From [Borrelia] lusitaniae (GTDB lineage: Bacteria; Spirochaetota; Spirochaetia; Borreliales; Borreliaceae), in assembly GCF_030440365.1 (NCBI RefSeq), contig NZ_CP124050.1:839615-903614 (forward strand): a DNA stretch of 64,000 nt, given 5' to 3'. Positions 19,542-28,356 of the stretch are shown piece after piece. The position numbers were made by a program, and so were the translations under genes. The stretch's first letter is position 1. Every line of letters starts with the position of its first letter. The notes under the pieces were generated by a model that saw only the letters and a list, made by a program, of their open reading frames with translations, was not told the DNA's origin and did no database searches.

Positions 19542-20714
19542 TTAGTACAAAATTTTTAAAATTTCTTTAGCTACTTGTGATTTTTTCATTTCTGGTAGTT
19601 CTTTTGTGGTTTGTTTATTTATTATATAAACTTTGTTTAAGCTTGAACCAAAATATTTAAGTTCATTTGCAATAATAAAGTCCAAATTTTTCTTTTTTAA
19701 TTTTTCTTTGGCTTTCTGAATTAAATTTTTAGAATCTTCAGCGCAAAATCCAACGACAATTTGGTTTTTAAGTTTATTGTGTCCTATGTGTTGGATTATG
19801 TCAGGATTTTTTACTAATTTTATATATAATCCGTTGGTTTTATTTTTTTTAATTTTACTTTTGAAAATGTGTTTAGGTCTAAAATCAGCAACAGCCGCAG
19901 TTCCAATTATTATTTCAAATTTATTATATATTTTTAAAGCTTCCTTGTACATTTGCATTGCAGTTTTTATTTTTATAACATTGACCCCTTCAGGTTCATT
20001 TTCATTGGTTGGTCCTGTAATAATTGTAACTCGAGCTCCTAGTTTGACAGCCTCTTGTGCTAAACAAAATCCCATTTTTCCCGTTGATGTATTTGAAAAA
20101 TAGCGAATTGGGTCTACTAATTCTTCAGTTCTTGATGCTGTTATAAGTATTTTTTTGTTTTTCAGACAATCTTTTTTATTAAATTCATTCAATATTATTT
20201 TTAGAATTTTATCTTCATTTTTAAGGCGTCCTAAAGCATTGGATGAGCAAGCCAAAAATCCTTTATCAGGCTCAATGAATTTATAATGATAAGTTTTAAG
20301 CTTTTTTATATTTTCTTTTAAAATAGGGTTTGAATACATTACATTATTCATTGCTATTGCAAAATAAGTAGGGGCTGTACTTGCAGATATTATTGTAGTT
20401 AATGCGTCATTAGCAATTCCTGATGCAATTTTAGATATTGTATTATAAGTAGCAGGAATAATAAGAATTAGGTGGGCCCATTTTGCAATTTTTATATGTT
20501 CAACCTCGTTATGGTCTAAATCCCATAAATTAGTAATTATTTTGTTTTTAGAAATGGTTTCTAAAGTTAATGGCGTAATAAATTTGGTTGCATTTTTTGT
20601 CATTACAACTTTGACGTTATATCCTAATTTAACTAAACTAGAAACTATGTAAACTGACTTGTAAGAGGCTATGCCCCCACATATACCAATTAATATATGT
20701 TTATTTTTATTCAT
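19542..20714 (-). CDS. coaBC: bifunctional phosphopantothenoylcysteine decarboxylase/synthetase
   Basis: Joins cysteine to 4'-phosphopantothenate (CoaB) and decarboxylates the product to phosphopantetheine (CoaC). The 390-residue protein has an N-terminal flavin-dependent CoaC domain: active-site His in EVEHIKIAKWA, the substrate clamp AMNNVMYSNP, and the ACSSNALGRL cysteine loop. The CoaB domain begins near residue 185 with ILITASRTEELVDPIRYFSNTSTGKMG. It is divergent from the YhdT-like/panF pair, consistent with CoA made from imported pantothenate. It converges with the HEAT-like gene, 25 bases apart. Confidence 0.95.
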   Translation of the reverse strand: MNKNKHILIGICGGIASYKSVYIVSSLVKLGYNVKVVMTKNATKFITPLTLETISKNKIITNLWDLDHNEVEHIKIAKWAHLILIIPATYNTISKIASGIANDALTTIISASTAPTYFAIAMNNVMYSNPILKENIKKLKTYHYKFIEPDKGFLACSSNALGRLKNEDKILKIILNEFNKKDCLKNKKILITASRTEELVDPIRYFSNTSTGKMGFCLAQEAVKLGARVTIITGPTNENEPEGVNVIKIKTAMQMYKEALKIYNKFEIIIGTAAVADFRPKHIFKSKIKKNKTNGLYIKLVKNPDIIQHIGHNKLKNQIVVGFCAEDSKNLIQKAKEKLKKKNLDFIIANELKYFGSSLNKVYIINKQTTKELPEMKKSQVAKEILKILY

Positions 20715-20732
20715 ATAATATATATATTATAT
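20713..20732. promoter_or_regulatory. AT-only perfect palindrome in coaBC/panF divergent region
   Basis: The 20 bases are an exact palindrome made of A and T only, with half-site ATATAATATA. It touches the coaBC start codon and supplies -10-like TATAAT/ATTATA on both strands. The 75-bp divergent gap also holds TTGAAC (20747-20752) and TATAAG (20774-20779) for rightward reading, but their spacing of 21 is too long for a standard promoter. Confidence 0.4.
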
Positions 20733-20789
20733 AATATACATTATATTTGAACTTATAAATTTTAATCTCTTTTTATAAGGTTATTTTAA

Positions 20790-20984
20790 GTGAGAAATAG
20801 AATTTTGTACGCTATATTATTGTATGTTTTTATGTTTTTCTTGTGGTGTTTTTTTGCCTATTTTATTGACACATCAGCTACTATATTTAATATTCCTTTG
20901 TGGTTTTTTTACTCAGGAATTTTGTTTCCCAGCATAAATTTTTTTTTGGTTTGTTTTTTTATTTTAGTAATTAGTAAAAGTTGA
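20790..20984 (+). CDS. YhdT-like (DUF997) small membrane protein
   Basis: A 64-residue protein of two hydrophobic segments (about 5-25 and 35-60) with an aspartate between them. Its size, topology and place directly before panF match YhdT, a small protein encoded upstream of panF in enterics and possibly part of the pantothenate carrier. The start is GTG, with AAGG nine bases ahead. Assignment depends mainly on context, as so short a sequence carries little signature. Confidence 0.7.
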   Translation: MRNRILYAILLYVFMFFLWCFFAYFIDTSATIFNIPLWFFYSGILFPSINFFLVCFFILVISKS

Positions 20985-21044
20985 TACATTATTAATAATT
21001 TTTATTTTTAGCTTTTTTTAAAAAAAAGAAATAGAGGTAATTTT

Positions 21045-22382
21045 TTGTTATTAAATAAATACTTTCTTGCAAATCGAAATATTAATTTTATTATTATGGC
21101 GTTGTTATTTTCTTCTAGCTATATTAGTGCTAGTAGCTTTATTTCTGGTCCTTCTGCTGTTTATAAGTATGGGTTATCTTTTATATTATTGGCTACTATA
21201 CAAATTCCTACAACTTTAATTGCTTTTATTGTTGTTGGTGAGAGATTAAATCGAGAGTCAAAAAAAATTAATGCAATAAATATTATTGATTATATTAGAT
21301 ATAGATATGAAAGTGATTTTTTGGCGTTAATTAGTGGATTTATATTAATTTTTTTTTTAATGTTTTTGATTTCTGCTCAATTGATAGGTGGTGCTAAGCT
21401 TATAGAAGTTTTTTGGGGCATTGATTATGTAGTTGGTCTTTTATTTTTTGCCCTATTGGTTTTTATTTATGTATTTTTTGGAGGATTTAAAGCAGTAGCT
21501 TATACGGATTTGATTCAGGGATTTTTAATGTTAGTTTCATCTGTTATTTTGTTTTCCAAGATGTTAGATTTGGGAGGTGGTATTAATAATTTGTTCAAGA
21601 TGGCAACGTCTATTTTGGATAAAAATCTTTTAATTCCTTCAAATGTTGATCTAAAGCCACAATATATAATTTCTTTTTGGATATTAATAGGAATAGGAAT
21701 ATTAGGACAGCCTCAGATTATTAATAATTTTATAGCATTTAAAGATGAAAATACTATAAAATTATCTCTTCCAATTTCTACTTTTATTATCAGCTTTTTA
21801 ATTGTTTTGATGCATTTAATAGGGTTTTTTGCTATTATTCTTTTTCCAGATTTGAATCCAAATGATAAAGTTGTTTTAAATGTAGCTTTAAAAGTTTTAA
21901 ATCCTTTTTCTTGTTTTATGTTTTTTATGGGACTTTTATCTGCAATAATGTCCACAGTAGATTCAAATTTTCTTTTAATAACTTCAGTTTTAATAAAATC
22001 AATATTTATTTATAAAAAAGATTTAAAAGAAGAAGATGTAAAAGTTATTAGAGTAATAATGATTTCTAATATTTTTTTTATTTTAATAATACTTGTATTT
22101 TCTTTATTTCCCCCTAATTTTTTATTCTTTATTAATATTTTTGCTTTTGGAGCCTTAGAAGTTTCATTTTTCCCTATTATTGTTTTTGGACTTTATTTAA
22201 ATTTTGCAAGCAAAATAGCAGCCTTTGCTTCTATGTTTTTAGGTTTGATATTTTATTTGTTCATTTTATGCTTTGGTTTGAATATTTGGTTTTTTCATCC
22301 TGTTTTTCCAGCATTTTTTGTTTCTATATTTACATTTTTAATAGTTAATTTTTTTTGTAAAAAAAATAGCAAAGTTTATTAG
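21045..22382 (+). CDS. panF: sodium/pantothenate symporter (SSS family)
   Basis: A 445-residue sodium:solute symporter with about 12-13 membrane segments. The SSS-family pattern is clear: SSSYISASSFISGPSAVYKYGL near the N-terminus, FGGFKAVAYTDLIQGFLML (about 145-165), and the MGLLSAIMSTVDSNFLL segment (about 295-312). Pantothenate as substrate is inferred from the neighbours coaBC and the YhdT-like gene. The start is TTG behind AGAGG. Together with coaBC it suggests import rather than synthesis of the vitamin. Confidence 0.88.
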   Translation: MLLNKYFLANRNINFIIMALLFSSSYISASSFISGPSAVYKYGLSFILLATIQIPTTLIAFIVVGERLNRESKKINAINIIDYIRYRYESDFLALISGFILIFFLMFLISAQLIGGAKLIEVFWGIDYVVGLLFFALLVFIYVFFGGFKAVAYTDLIQGFLMLVSSVILFSKMLDLGGGINNLFKMATSILDKNLLIPSNVDLKPQYIISFWILIGIGILGQPQIINNFIAFKDENTIKLSLPISTFIISFLIVLMHLIGFFAIILFPDLNPNDKVVLNVALKVLNPFSCFMFFMGLLSAIMSTVDSNFLLITSVLIKSIFIYKKDLKEEDVKVIRVIMISNIFFILIILVFSLFPPNFLFFINIFAFGALEVSFFPIIVFGLYLNFASKIAAFASMFLGLIFYLFILCFGLNIWFFHPVFPAFFVSIFTFLIVNFFCKKNSKVY

Positions 22383-22394
22383 GATGATTATTTT

Positions 22395-23342
22395 TTGCGT
22401 TTAGATAAGTATATTTTTTTAGAAATTCTTGCTAATGATAATGGCAAGCGACTAGATTCAATTTTAATTAAAATTTTGAATTTGTCTAAAGTTAGGATAA
22501 TAAAGCACATTAGAAAGGGTGATATTAGGCTGAATGGTCTAAAGCCACATTTTTCGCATAGAGTTTGCAAAGGTGATAAAATTTATTTGTATAAATCTTT
22601 AGCCCAAAGCTTGAATTTAACTACGAATGAATATTATAAAAGTAGTATTGATTTTCAATGTATTCAAAAAAGAATAATTTATGAGGATAGTGATTTACTT
22701 GTTTTGGATAAGCAAAAAGGCATTTTAGTTCATGGAGGCAGAAACTCTCTTGATTTTTTAGTGAATGCTTATCTTTTAAGTGAAGATTTAAGATCTCTAA
22801 GCTTTAAGCCTTCGGCAGTTCATAGGCTTGATAGGAATACTTCTGGTATTATTATTTTTGCAAAAAATATAAATGCTGCCAGAAATCTAAGTGTGGCATT
22901 TAGTAGTGGGGCTGTGACTAAAAAATATTTTGCAATACTTTTAGGCGAGGTTAAATCAACTGTTGTTTATAAAAATCATTTATTTAGAAATAAAAGACTG
23001 AGAAAAACTTTTGTTTTAGAAGATAAAGAGTTTATTAATGCAATTACAAAGGTTAATCCAATATTATCTTGCAAGAGAGCTACTCTTGCTGAGATTGTTA
23101 TTGAAACAGGCTTTACTCATCAAATAAGGGCTCAATGTTCGTTTAACAATCATCCTTTAATAAATGACAAGAAATATCATGATAAATTCAATAAAAGCGA
23201 TTACTTTTTACATGCTTTTTTGGTAAAATTTAATGAAGTTTTCTTTAAAAAGAATGAATTTTACGCTAAGCCTAGTTTAGAATTTTTAAAGCAAGTAAAA
23301 GATATTTTTGATGTCTATGAATTTTCAGAATTTTTCAAGTAA
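22395..23342 (+). CDS. RluA-family 23S rRNA pseudouridine synthase
   Basis: A 315-residue enzyme of the RluC/RluD type. An S4 RNA-binding domain occupies about residues 15-70 (KRLDSILIKILNLSKVRIIKHIRKGDIRLNG). The catalytic motif AVHRLDRNTSGIIIFAKN carries Asp146, and the second conserved stretch is IVIETGFTHQIRAQ. The start is TTG; the ATG at 22384 runs into a stop. Exact target uridines cannot be told from sequence; RluC/D-like specificity in the large subunit is the likely role. Confidence 0.92.
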   Translation: MRLDKYIFLEILANDNGKRLDSILIKILNLSKVRIIKHIRKGDIRLNGLKPHFSHRVCKGDKIYLYKSLAQSLNLTTNEYYKSSIDFQCIQKRIIYEDSDLLVLDKQKGILVHGGRNSLDFLVNAYLLSEDLRSLSFKPSAVHRLDRNTSGIIIFAKNINAARNLSVAFSSGAVTKKYFAILLGEVKSTVVYKNHLFRNKRLRKTFVLEDKEFINAITKVNPILSCKRATLAEIVIETGFTHQIRAQCSFNNHPLINDKKYHDKFNKSDYFLHAFLVKFNEVFFKKNEFYAKPSLEFLKQVKDIFDVYEFSEFFK

Positions 23343-24258
23343 TTTTTTTTTAAAAAAAATGTTAAAAAAGGTTAAAAACTTTGCAACTAGTATTAAGCAT
23401 AAATTTGTTAGAGTTAAGGTTTATGCACTGGTAGGATCTGCTGGAACCGGTAAGAGCTTTAGATCGCATTTGGTAGCAGATAAATATTCAATACCTTTAA
23501 TAATTGATGATGGTGTGTTAATTAAAAATATGAAAATTATTGCTGGTAGTTCTGCTAAATTTGAAGATAATGTTTTTAGGGCAGTAAAGCGATCTGTATT
23601 TGAAGATGATGCTCATTGTAGAGAAATGCTTGAAGTTCTTGGAAGAGAAGAATTTAATAAAATATTAATATTAGGAACAAGCCTTAAAATGATAGATAAA
23701 ATAATCTCAAGACTTTTATTGCCTAATGTTTTTAAGATTATTTACATAACAGATGTTTCAACTAGACAAGAAATAGAAAAAGCAAGAATTTCAAGGCAAA
23801 TGGGGGAGCATGTTGTGCCAGCAGCTGCTTTTGAAATAAAGTCTGTTAGACCTAATTTACTATTAAATCCAATTAAAGTTTTTTTTAAAAGTGGATGGTT
23901 TTTTAGCAAGAAGAAGAATTATATTCGATCTGTTGTAAGGCCTCATTTTTACGAAGAAGGTGTTTTATCTATTTCTAAGAGAGCTGTAAGGCAAATTATT
24001 GAACATTGTGTCTCAGAGTATGATAGAAGTTATATTGTTTATGATCTTAAAATCAAAAAAGATGGAGGCAATTATCTTTTTAAGCTGTTTTTAAATATTC
24101 CTCTTGGCAATAACTTACTCAATAATACAGAAATGCTTAGAACTTATATTATTACGAACGTACTTAAGTATACAATAATTAATATACTATCTATTGATAT
24201 AGTTATACATAAATTTTATGACAAAAAAGATTATTTAGAAGAGAGTTATGAGGGTTGA
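23311..24258 (+). CDS. P-loop protein of unknown function
   Basis: Not a family I can name. The protein has about 315 residues. A Walker A motif GSAGTGKS sits near residues 42-49 after a short basic N-terminus (LKKVKNFATSIKHKFVRVK). Then come IIDDGVLIKNMKIIAGSSAKFEDN and a possible Walker B-like strand (FNKILILGTSL). The C-terminal 100 residues (GVLSISKRAVRQIIEHC ... YLFKLFLNIPLGNN) faintly resemble the Asp23/YloU small domain. The start is unsettled: ATGs at 23311, 23317 and 23359 are possible, and none has a good ribosome-binding site. It overlaps the pseudouridine synthase gene upstream and murC downstream (11 bases), so it is part of a coupled run. Confidence 0.65.
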   Translation: MSMNFQNFSSNFFLKKMLKKVKNFATSIKHKFVRVKVYALVGSAGTGKSFRSHLVADKYSIPLIIDDGVLIKNMKIIAGSSAKFEDNVFRAVKRSVFEDDAHCREMLEVLGREEFNKILILGTSLKMIDKIISRLLLPNVFKIIYITDVSTRQEIEKARISRQMGEHVVPAAAFEIKSVRPNLLLNPIKVFFKSGWFFSKKKNYIRSVVRPHFYEEGVLSISKRAVRQIIEHCVSEYDRSYIVYDLKIKKDGGNYLFKLFLNIPLGNNLLNNTEMLRTYIITNVLKYTIINILSIDIVIHKFYDKKDYLEESYEG

Positions 24259-25654
24259 TTTTGACAGTTTAAATAATATTTTTTTTGTAGGAATAAAGGG
24301 GAATGGGGTTTGTTCTCTGGCTTGTTTTTTAAATGCAAAAGGGTATTTTGTAGAAGGGGTAGATGTTTCTGATAAATTTTATACTGATGAGATTTTAAGC
24401 AATAATAAAATATCTTATTATGAAAATATTTATGAATTTTCATTAAAAAAGCTTGATAGGTCTTTTGATTTAATAGTATATTCTTCAGCTTATGATAAGG
24501 ATGGTTTGCAAGTTTTGCTTGAGGCAAAAGAATTAAAAATACCTGTTTTATCTTATCCTGAGGTTCTTGGCGAGCTTTCTAGAAATTACTATAGTATTGG
24601 AATTGCAGGTTCTCATGGCAAAACCACCACCACAGCGTTTTTGGGTGTTCTTTTTAACAAATTGGGATTAAATCCTAATGTTATTGTGGGATCAAGTATT
24701 AAAGATTTTGGGGATAATTCTTCAATAGCTGGTATTAGCAATGTTTTTATTGTTGAGACTTGTGAGTATAAAAAACATTTTTTGCATTTTAGTCCTAATA
24801 TGCTTATTTTAACCAATGTTGACTATGAACATGTTGATTTTTTTAAAAATTATGAGGCGCTTGAAGATGCTTTTTTACAATATATTAATAATTTAAAGAA
24901 AAATGGAATATTAATAATTAATTCTGATGATAATAATTTGCTTAAAATTAAAAGGCAGATCAAAAGAAAAGATATAAATATTTTTAGCTTTGGATCTAAA
25001 GGTTTGTCAAATTTTCAAATAAGTAACATTGTAGTTAAGAATGAATATTTTTCTTTTTCTTTTTTAGGCTTGTGTAATGTGGAACTTAAGACTGTTTTAT
25101 TTCATAATGTATTAAATTTTTCTGCAGCGCTTTTGGCTTTAAATCTTTTTTTAGAAAATAATGAAAAATCAATTTTTGATTTTGAAGAAGCAATAAAAAG
25201 AATTGCAAAAAATTATAGTGGTATAAAAAGACGGGTTGAAGTTGTTAAAGAGGAAAAGGGAGTAATTTACATGGACGATTATGCTCACCACCCTAGAGAA
25301 ATTAGAGATACGCTTTTGGGTATTAAAAATTTTTACAAAAACAAACGTATAATTTTAGATTTTATGCCTCATACTTTCACAAGAACAAAAGAATTTTTTG
25401 ATGATTTTGTTGAAGTTCTAAGTTTTGCTGACATATTAATTTTGCACAATATATATCTTTCTAATAGAGAGAATTTTAATCCAGATGAACTTTCTGTTAA
25501 ATTGTTTTTAAATATTGAAAAAATAAATAAAAACACTTATTTTTTCAAAGATGTCAAAGACTCTATTAAATTTATAAAAAATTTATTAATGCCAGGAGAT
25601 TTATTTATTACAATGGGCGCTGGAAATAACTTTATTTTACACGATTTTTTGTAA
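24248..25654 (+). CDS. murC: UDP-N-acetylmuramate--L-alanine ligase
   Basis: Adds the first residue, L-alanine, to UDP-MurNAc in peptidoglycan synthesis. The 468-residue protein shows all Mur ligase domains: a UDP-binding N-terminus (FFVGIKGNGVCSLACFLNAKG), the ATP loop GIAGSHGKTTTTAF (about 118-131), VETCEYKKHFL and LTNVDYEHVDFF, and the MurC-type YMDDYAHHPREI with MPHTFTRTKEF. The latter favour MurC over Mpl. The ATG overlaps the end of the P-loop gene. Confidence 0.92.
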   Translation: MRVDFDSLNNIFFVGIKGNGVCSLACFLNAKGYFVEGVDVSDKFYTDEILSNNKISYYENIYEFSLKKLDRSFDLIVYSSAYDKDGLQVLLEAKELKIPVLSYPEVLGELSRNYYSIGIAGSHGKTTTTAFLGVLFNKLGLNPNVIVGSSIKDFGDNSSIAGISNVFIVETCEYKKHFLHFSPNMLILTNVDYEHVDFFKNYEALEDAFLQYINNLKKNGILIINSDDNNLLKIKRQIKRKDINIFSFGSKGLSNFQISNIVVKNEYFSFSFLGLCNVELKTVLFHNVLNFSAALLALNLFLENNEKSIFDFEEAIKRIAKNYSGIKRRVEVVKEEKGVIYMDDYAHHPREIRDTLLGIKNFYKNKRIILDFMPHTFTRTKEFFDDFVEVLSFADILILHNIYLSNRENFNPDELSVKLFLNIEKINKNTYFFKDVKDSIKFIKNLLMPGDLFITMGAGNNFILHDFL

Positions 25655-25664
25655 GGGTATTATA

Positions 25665-26531
25665 GTGAAAAGTATGACGGGATTTTTTTATTTGGAAAAG
25701 ATAATTGGTAACTACATGTTTAGTGTTAATTTGAAATCTTATAATGGAAAATTTTTAGAATTTAAACTTAAGTTACCAGAAATTTTTTCTGGCTATGATC
25801 TTGATATAAGAAATTTGATTTCAAAATATATTAGTAGAGGTAATGTTTTTTTAAATGTAGGGTATAAAGAATTGGTTCCTCGTATGAATTTTACAGTTAA
25901 TCCCAATTATGTTGAGGCTATTTCTAGGCTTAGAGATTCTTTGGCACATACTGATCTTAATATCAAGAACGAACTAAGTTTAGGCGATTTTTTATCATTA
26001 AAAGGGGCTTTAATAATAGATGAGGATAGTGAGCAACAAGAAGAGATTTATGGACTGTTTAAAGGTGTTTTAGAGGAAACCTTATTTCATTACAATAATG
26101 TAAGAAGTTTTGAAGGAGAAAATACTAAAGCAGACATAGTGTCAACTCTTGTACTAATAGAGCGAGATCTTAAAATTGTTAAGGATGCTTGTAATGATAT
26201 AAATGCCAGATTATTTGTAAGCATTAAAGAAAATATCTCTAAATTAATGGATGAATTTAGAGATATAAATATTGCAGAAGAGGCAGCTAAAATGGCAATT
26301 CGTCTAGACATTAATGAAGAGATAGTGCGTTTAGATTCTCATATAGAAACTTTTTATAAAAATCTTGAATATGAGATATGTGGAAAAGTTCTTGAATTTA
26401 TTTCTCAAGAGATGCATAGAGAAATAACAACTATGAGCAATAAGGCGGTTGATCTTGATATTAAGAATTTGATTTTAAATATGAAGTTAAGTTTAGAAAA
26501 AATAAAAGAGCAAATAAGGAATGTTGAATGA
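25665..26531 (+). CDS. YicC/YloC-family endoribonuclease-like protein
   Basis: A 288-residue member of the YicC family, reported as endoribonucleases. Family marks are the start VKSMTGF, SVNLKSYNGKFLEFKLKLPE near residue 20-40, and the C-terminal EEAAKMAIRLDINEEIVRLDSHIETF followed by LEFISQEMHREITTMSNKA. The GTG start has AAGGG eight bases upstream. The last four bases overlap the cmk start. Confidence 0.92.
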   Translation: MKSMTGFFYLEKIIGNYMFSVNLKSYNGKFLEFKLKLPEIFSGYDLDIRNLISKYISRGNVFLNVGYKELVPRMNFTVNPNYVEAISRLRDSLAHTDLNIKNELSLGDFLSLKGALIIDEDSEQQEEIYGLFKGVLEETLFHYNNVRSFEGENTKADIVSTLVLIERDLKIVKDACNDINARLFVSIKENISKLMDEFRDINIAEEAAKMAIRLDINEEIVRLDSHIETFYKNLEYEICGKVLEFISQEMHREITTMSNKAVDLDIKNLILNMKLSLEKIKEQIRNVE

Positions 26532-27064
26532 AAATAGCACTTTCTGGTAAGAGTGGTTGTGGTAATACAACTGTAAGTAGCATGATTGCAAAACATTACG
26601 GTCTTGAGTTTATTAATTACACTTTTCATGATATTGCAAGAGAGCAGAATATTGCTTTTTCGGAGTTTTATGAGAAAGAGATAATAGGAAGAGATGATTA
26701 TTATTGGGATAGGTATCTTGATAGGAGATTGTCTGCGCTTTCTAAAAAAAATAATACAGTGCTTGCTTCTCGTCTTGCTATTTGGATTTCTAAGAGCGCT
26801 GATTTAAAAATATATCTTTATGCTAAAATGGAAGTCAGAGCAGAGAGAATAATGACTAGAGAGGGAGGTATGTATTCTGATGTTTTAAGTAGTACTTTTA
26901 GTAGGGATGAAAATGATAAAAAAAGATATTTAGCTATTTATAATATAGATATTGATGATTATTCCTCAAATACCGATTTAGTGATTGATGTTACAAATAT
27001 TAATCCAAATGAGGTTTTTGAATTAATTCGAGATGAAATTGATAAAAGAAACTTAAAAAATTAG
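26528..27064 (+). CDS. cmk: cytidylate kinase-like protein, short archaeal-type form
   Basis: A 178-residue nucleoside-monophosphate kinase-like protein, expected to phosphorylate CMP/dCMP. Its length and pattern fit the short (COG1102-like) cytidylate kinases rather than the 225-residue bacterial form. The phosphate loop is GKSGCGNTT (residues 7-15), with Asn where the standard P-loop Lys would be; archaeal-type enzymes also lack that Lys. Later motifs are LASRLAIWI and the Arg-rich lid RAERIMTREGG. AAGGAA lies six bases before the ATG, inside the yicC end. Confidence 0.8.
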   Translation: MKIALSGKSGCGNTTVSSMIAKHYGLEFINYTFHDIAREQNIAFSEFYEKEIIGRDDYYWDRYLDRRLSALSKKNNTVLASRLAIWISKSADLKIYLYAKMEVRAERIMTREGGMYSDVLSSTFSRDENDKKRYLAIYNIDIDDYSSNTDLVIDVTNINPNEVFELIRDEIDKRNLKN

Positions 27065-27103
27065 CCAAACTTATTTAATATGTTTAGTTTGTAAGGAGAT
27101 TAA

Positions 27104-27304
27104 ATGACTAAAGTGCCTTTAAAAAAAATACAAGATTTTGATGGAAATTTTTATGAACTTGTTGTTGCGACTATAATACGAACAGAACAAATAATAGACA
27201 ATATTTCTTTAGCAGAGCATGCTTTTTGTGATGATAAAATATTAGGACAAGCTTTTAATGATGTCTTGACTGGTAAATTTAGCTATTCAATTGAAGCAAG
27301 ATAG
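27104..27304 (+). CDS. rpoZ: RNA polymerase omega subunit
   Basis: A 66-residue protein with the omega pattern in compact form: [12 protein letters not shown] (the 'LV..AA.RARQI' helix) and the following acidic segment. Omega helps fold and hold the beta' subunit. It is shorter than the enteric 91 residues, lacking the C-terminal tail. A good AAGGAG site precedes the ATG. The miaA reading frame begins inside its last codons. Position next to cmk/yicC is common for rpoZ, which supports the call. Confidence 0.8.
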   Translation: MTKVPLKKIQDFDGNFYELVVATIIRTEQIIDNISLAEHAFCDDKILGQAFNDVLTGKFSYSIEAR

Positions 27305-28211
27305 AATAGTTTTTATTTTTGGTCCTACGGCTGTGGGCAAAAGCAATATTTTGTTTCATTTTCCAAGAAATAAAGCAGAAATTATTAATGTTGACTCTAT
27401 TCAAGTATATAAAGAGTTCAATGTGGCTTCTTCAAAGCCAAGTAAAAAGTTAATGAAACATATAAATCATCATTTAGTAGATTTTTTAGATCCTGAAAAA
27501 GAGTATACTCTTGGAATTTTTTACGAACAAGCTTTAAGAATAGTAAAAGAAATAAAACAGAAAAAAAAAATTCCTATATTTGTAGGAGGTACTGCTTTTT
27601 ATTTTAAGCATTTAAAGGATGGATTTCCTTCAACACCTTTGGTTTCTTCTAATATAAGAGTTTATGTAAACGATCTTTTAAAACTTAAAGGCAAATCCCA
27701 TCTTTTAAAAGAATTGAAAAATGTAGACCCTATTAGATTTAATATGTTAAATAAGAATGATATTTATCGTATTAAAAGATCGCTTGAGGTTTACTACCAA
27801 ACAGGAATTCCTATTAGCCAATTTAAAAAAAAACAAAATAGCGAATTTAAAAATATTTTGATTATAGGGCTTAAAAGATCTTTTGAAGATTTAAAAACTA
27901 GAATATCATTAAGAATTAATGAAATGCTCAATAGCGGATTACTTTTAGAGATTAAGGGTTTGTTTAGTAAGGGTTACAATGAAAATACTCCAGCTTTTAA
28001 AGGGATAGGTTATAATGAGTTTTTGTTATGGAAAAGTAGACCTTGGTATAGTTTAAATGATATAATAAGTTTTATAAACAAAAATTCGTTTTTATATGCA
28101 AAAAGGCAAATGACCTTTTTTGCTAAGATTTCTGATGTTTTATGGTTTCATCCAGAGGATGATTTAGATGACATTTTGAATTTAATTTTTAAAGTTGATA
28201 AGGAGATTTAA
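27291..28211 (+). CDS. miaA: tRNA dimethylallyltransferase MiaA
   Basis: Adds the isopentenyl group to A37 of tRNAs that read UNN codons. The 306-residue protein has the ATP loop GPTAVGKS (about 12-19), then [41 protein letters not shown] and [16 protein letters not shown], all typical of MiaA. The C-terminal KRQMTFF completes the family. The start is TTG, overlapping rpoZ by 14 bases. Its 3' end contains the ribosome-binding site of the next small gene. Confidence 0.95.
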   Translation: MKQDRIVFIFGPTAVGKSNILFHFPRNKAEIINVDSIQVYKEFNVASSKPSKKLMKHINHHLVDFLDPEKEYTLGIFYEQALRIVKEIKQKKKIPIFVGGTAFYFKHLKDGFPSTPLVSSNIRVYVNDLLKLKGKSHLLKELKNVDPIRFNMLNKNDIYRIKRSLEVYYQTGIPISQFKKKQNSEFKNILIIGLKRSFEDLKTRISLRINEMLNSGLLLEIKGLFSKGYNENTPAFKGIGYNEFLLWKSRPWYSLNDIISFINKNSFLYAKRQMTFFAKISDVLWFHPEDDLDDILNLIFKVDKEI

Positions 28212-28214
28212 GGA

Positions 28215-28310
28215 GTGCCTTGCGGAAGAAAAAGAAAATTAAAAAAAATTTCTACTCATAAAAGGAAGAAAAAAAGAAGAAAAAATAGACATAAGAAAAA
28301 AAATAAATAG
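28215..28310 (+). CDS. small ribosomal protein bS22-type (COX24/AURKAIP1-like), 31 residues
   Basis: A 31-codon GTG-initiated gene in the same frame as miaA, one codon after its stop. AAGGAGA at 28200-28206, inside miaA, stands eight bases ahead of the GTG. The product is MPCGRKRKLKK followed by ISTHKRKKKRRKNRHKKK and ends in NK: over half Lys/Arg. It closely follows the pattern of small COX24/AURKAIP1-domain proteins of Bacteroidetes (MPSGKKRKRHK..THKRKK...RKNRHKK). I recall that a cryo-EM study of the B. burgdorferi ribosome reported unannotated bS22; this is the likely gene. The family match is from memory; the ribosome-binding site and pattern are seen directly. Confidence 0.85.
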   Translation: MPCGRKRKLKKISTHKRKKKRRKNRHKKKNK

Positions 28311-28356
28311 TTTGCTATATTGATCGGATTTTCCCGGTTATGTAGTAAAACTATTT
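28305..28356. repeat. 9-bp inverted repeat between bS22-type gene and convergent lipoprotein gene
   Basis: AAATAGTTT (28305-28313) and AAACTATTT (28348-28356) are exactly complementary with a 34-base loop that itself contains CGG/CCG. It joins the stops of two convergent genes, so it may help end transcription from both sides, though it lacks a clear T-run. Confidence 0.35.

Noticed and set aside
24246..24527. Antisense open frame opposite the murC start, and similar ones opposite topA and the ClpA-like gene (34338-34960, 46242-46652)
   Set aside because: Low-complexity products from antisense reading of AT-rich genes, with no conserved motif or ribosome-binding site.
26528..27064. cmk as a decayed pseudogene because the P-loop Lys is missing
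   Set aside because: The frame is intact with a good ribosome-binding site, and archaeal-type homologues also lack that Lys.
28211..28350. tRNA or small RNA after miaA
   Set aside because: No cloverleaf or conserved tRNA boxes; the segment is explained by the bS22-type gene and an inverted repeat.
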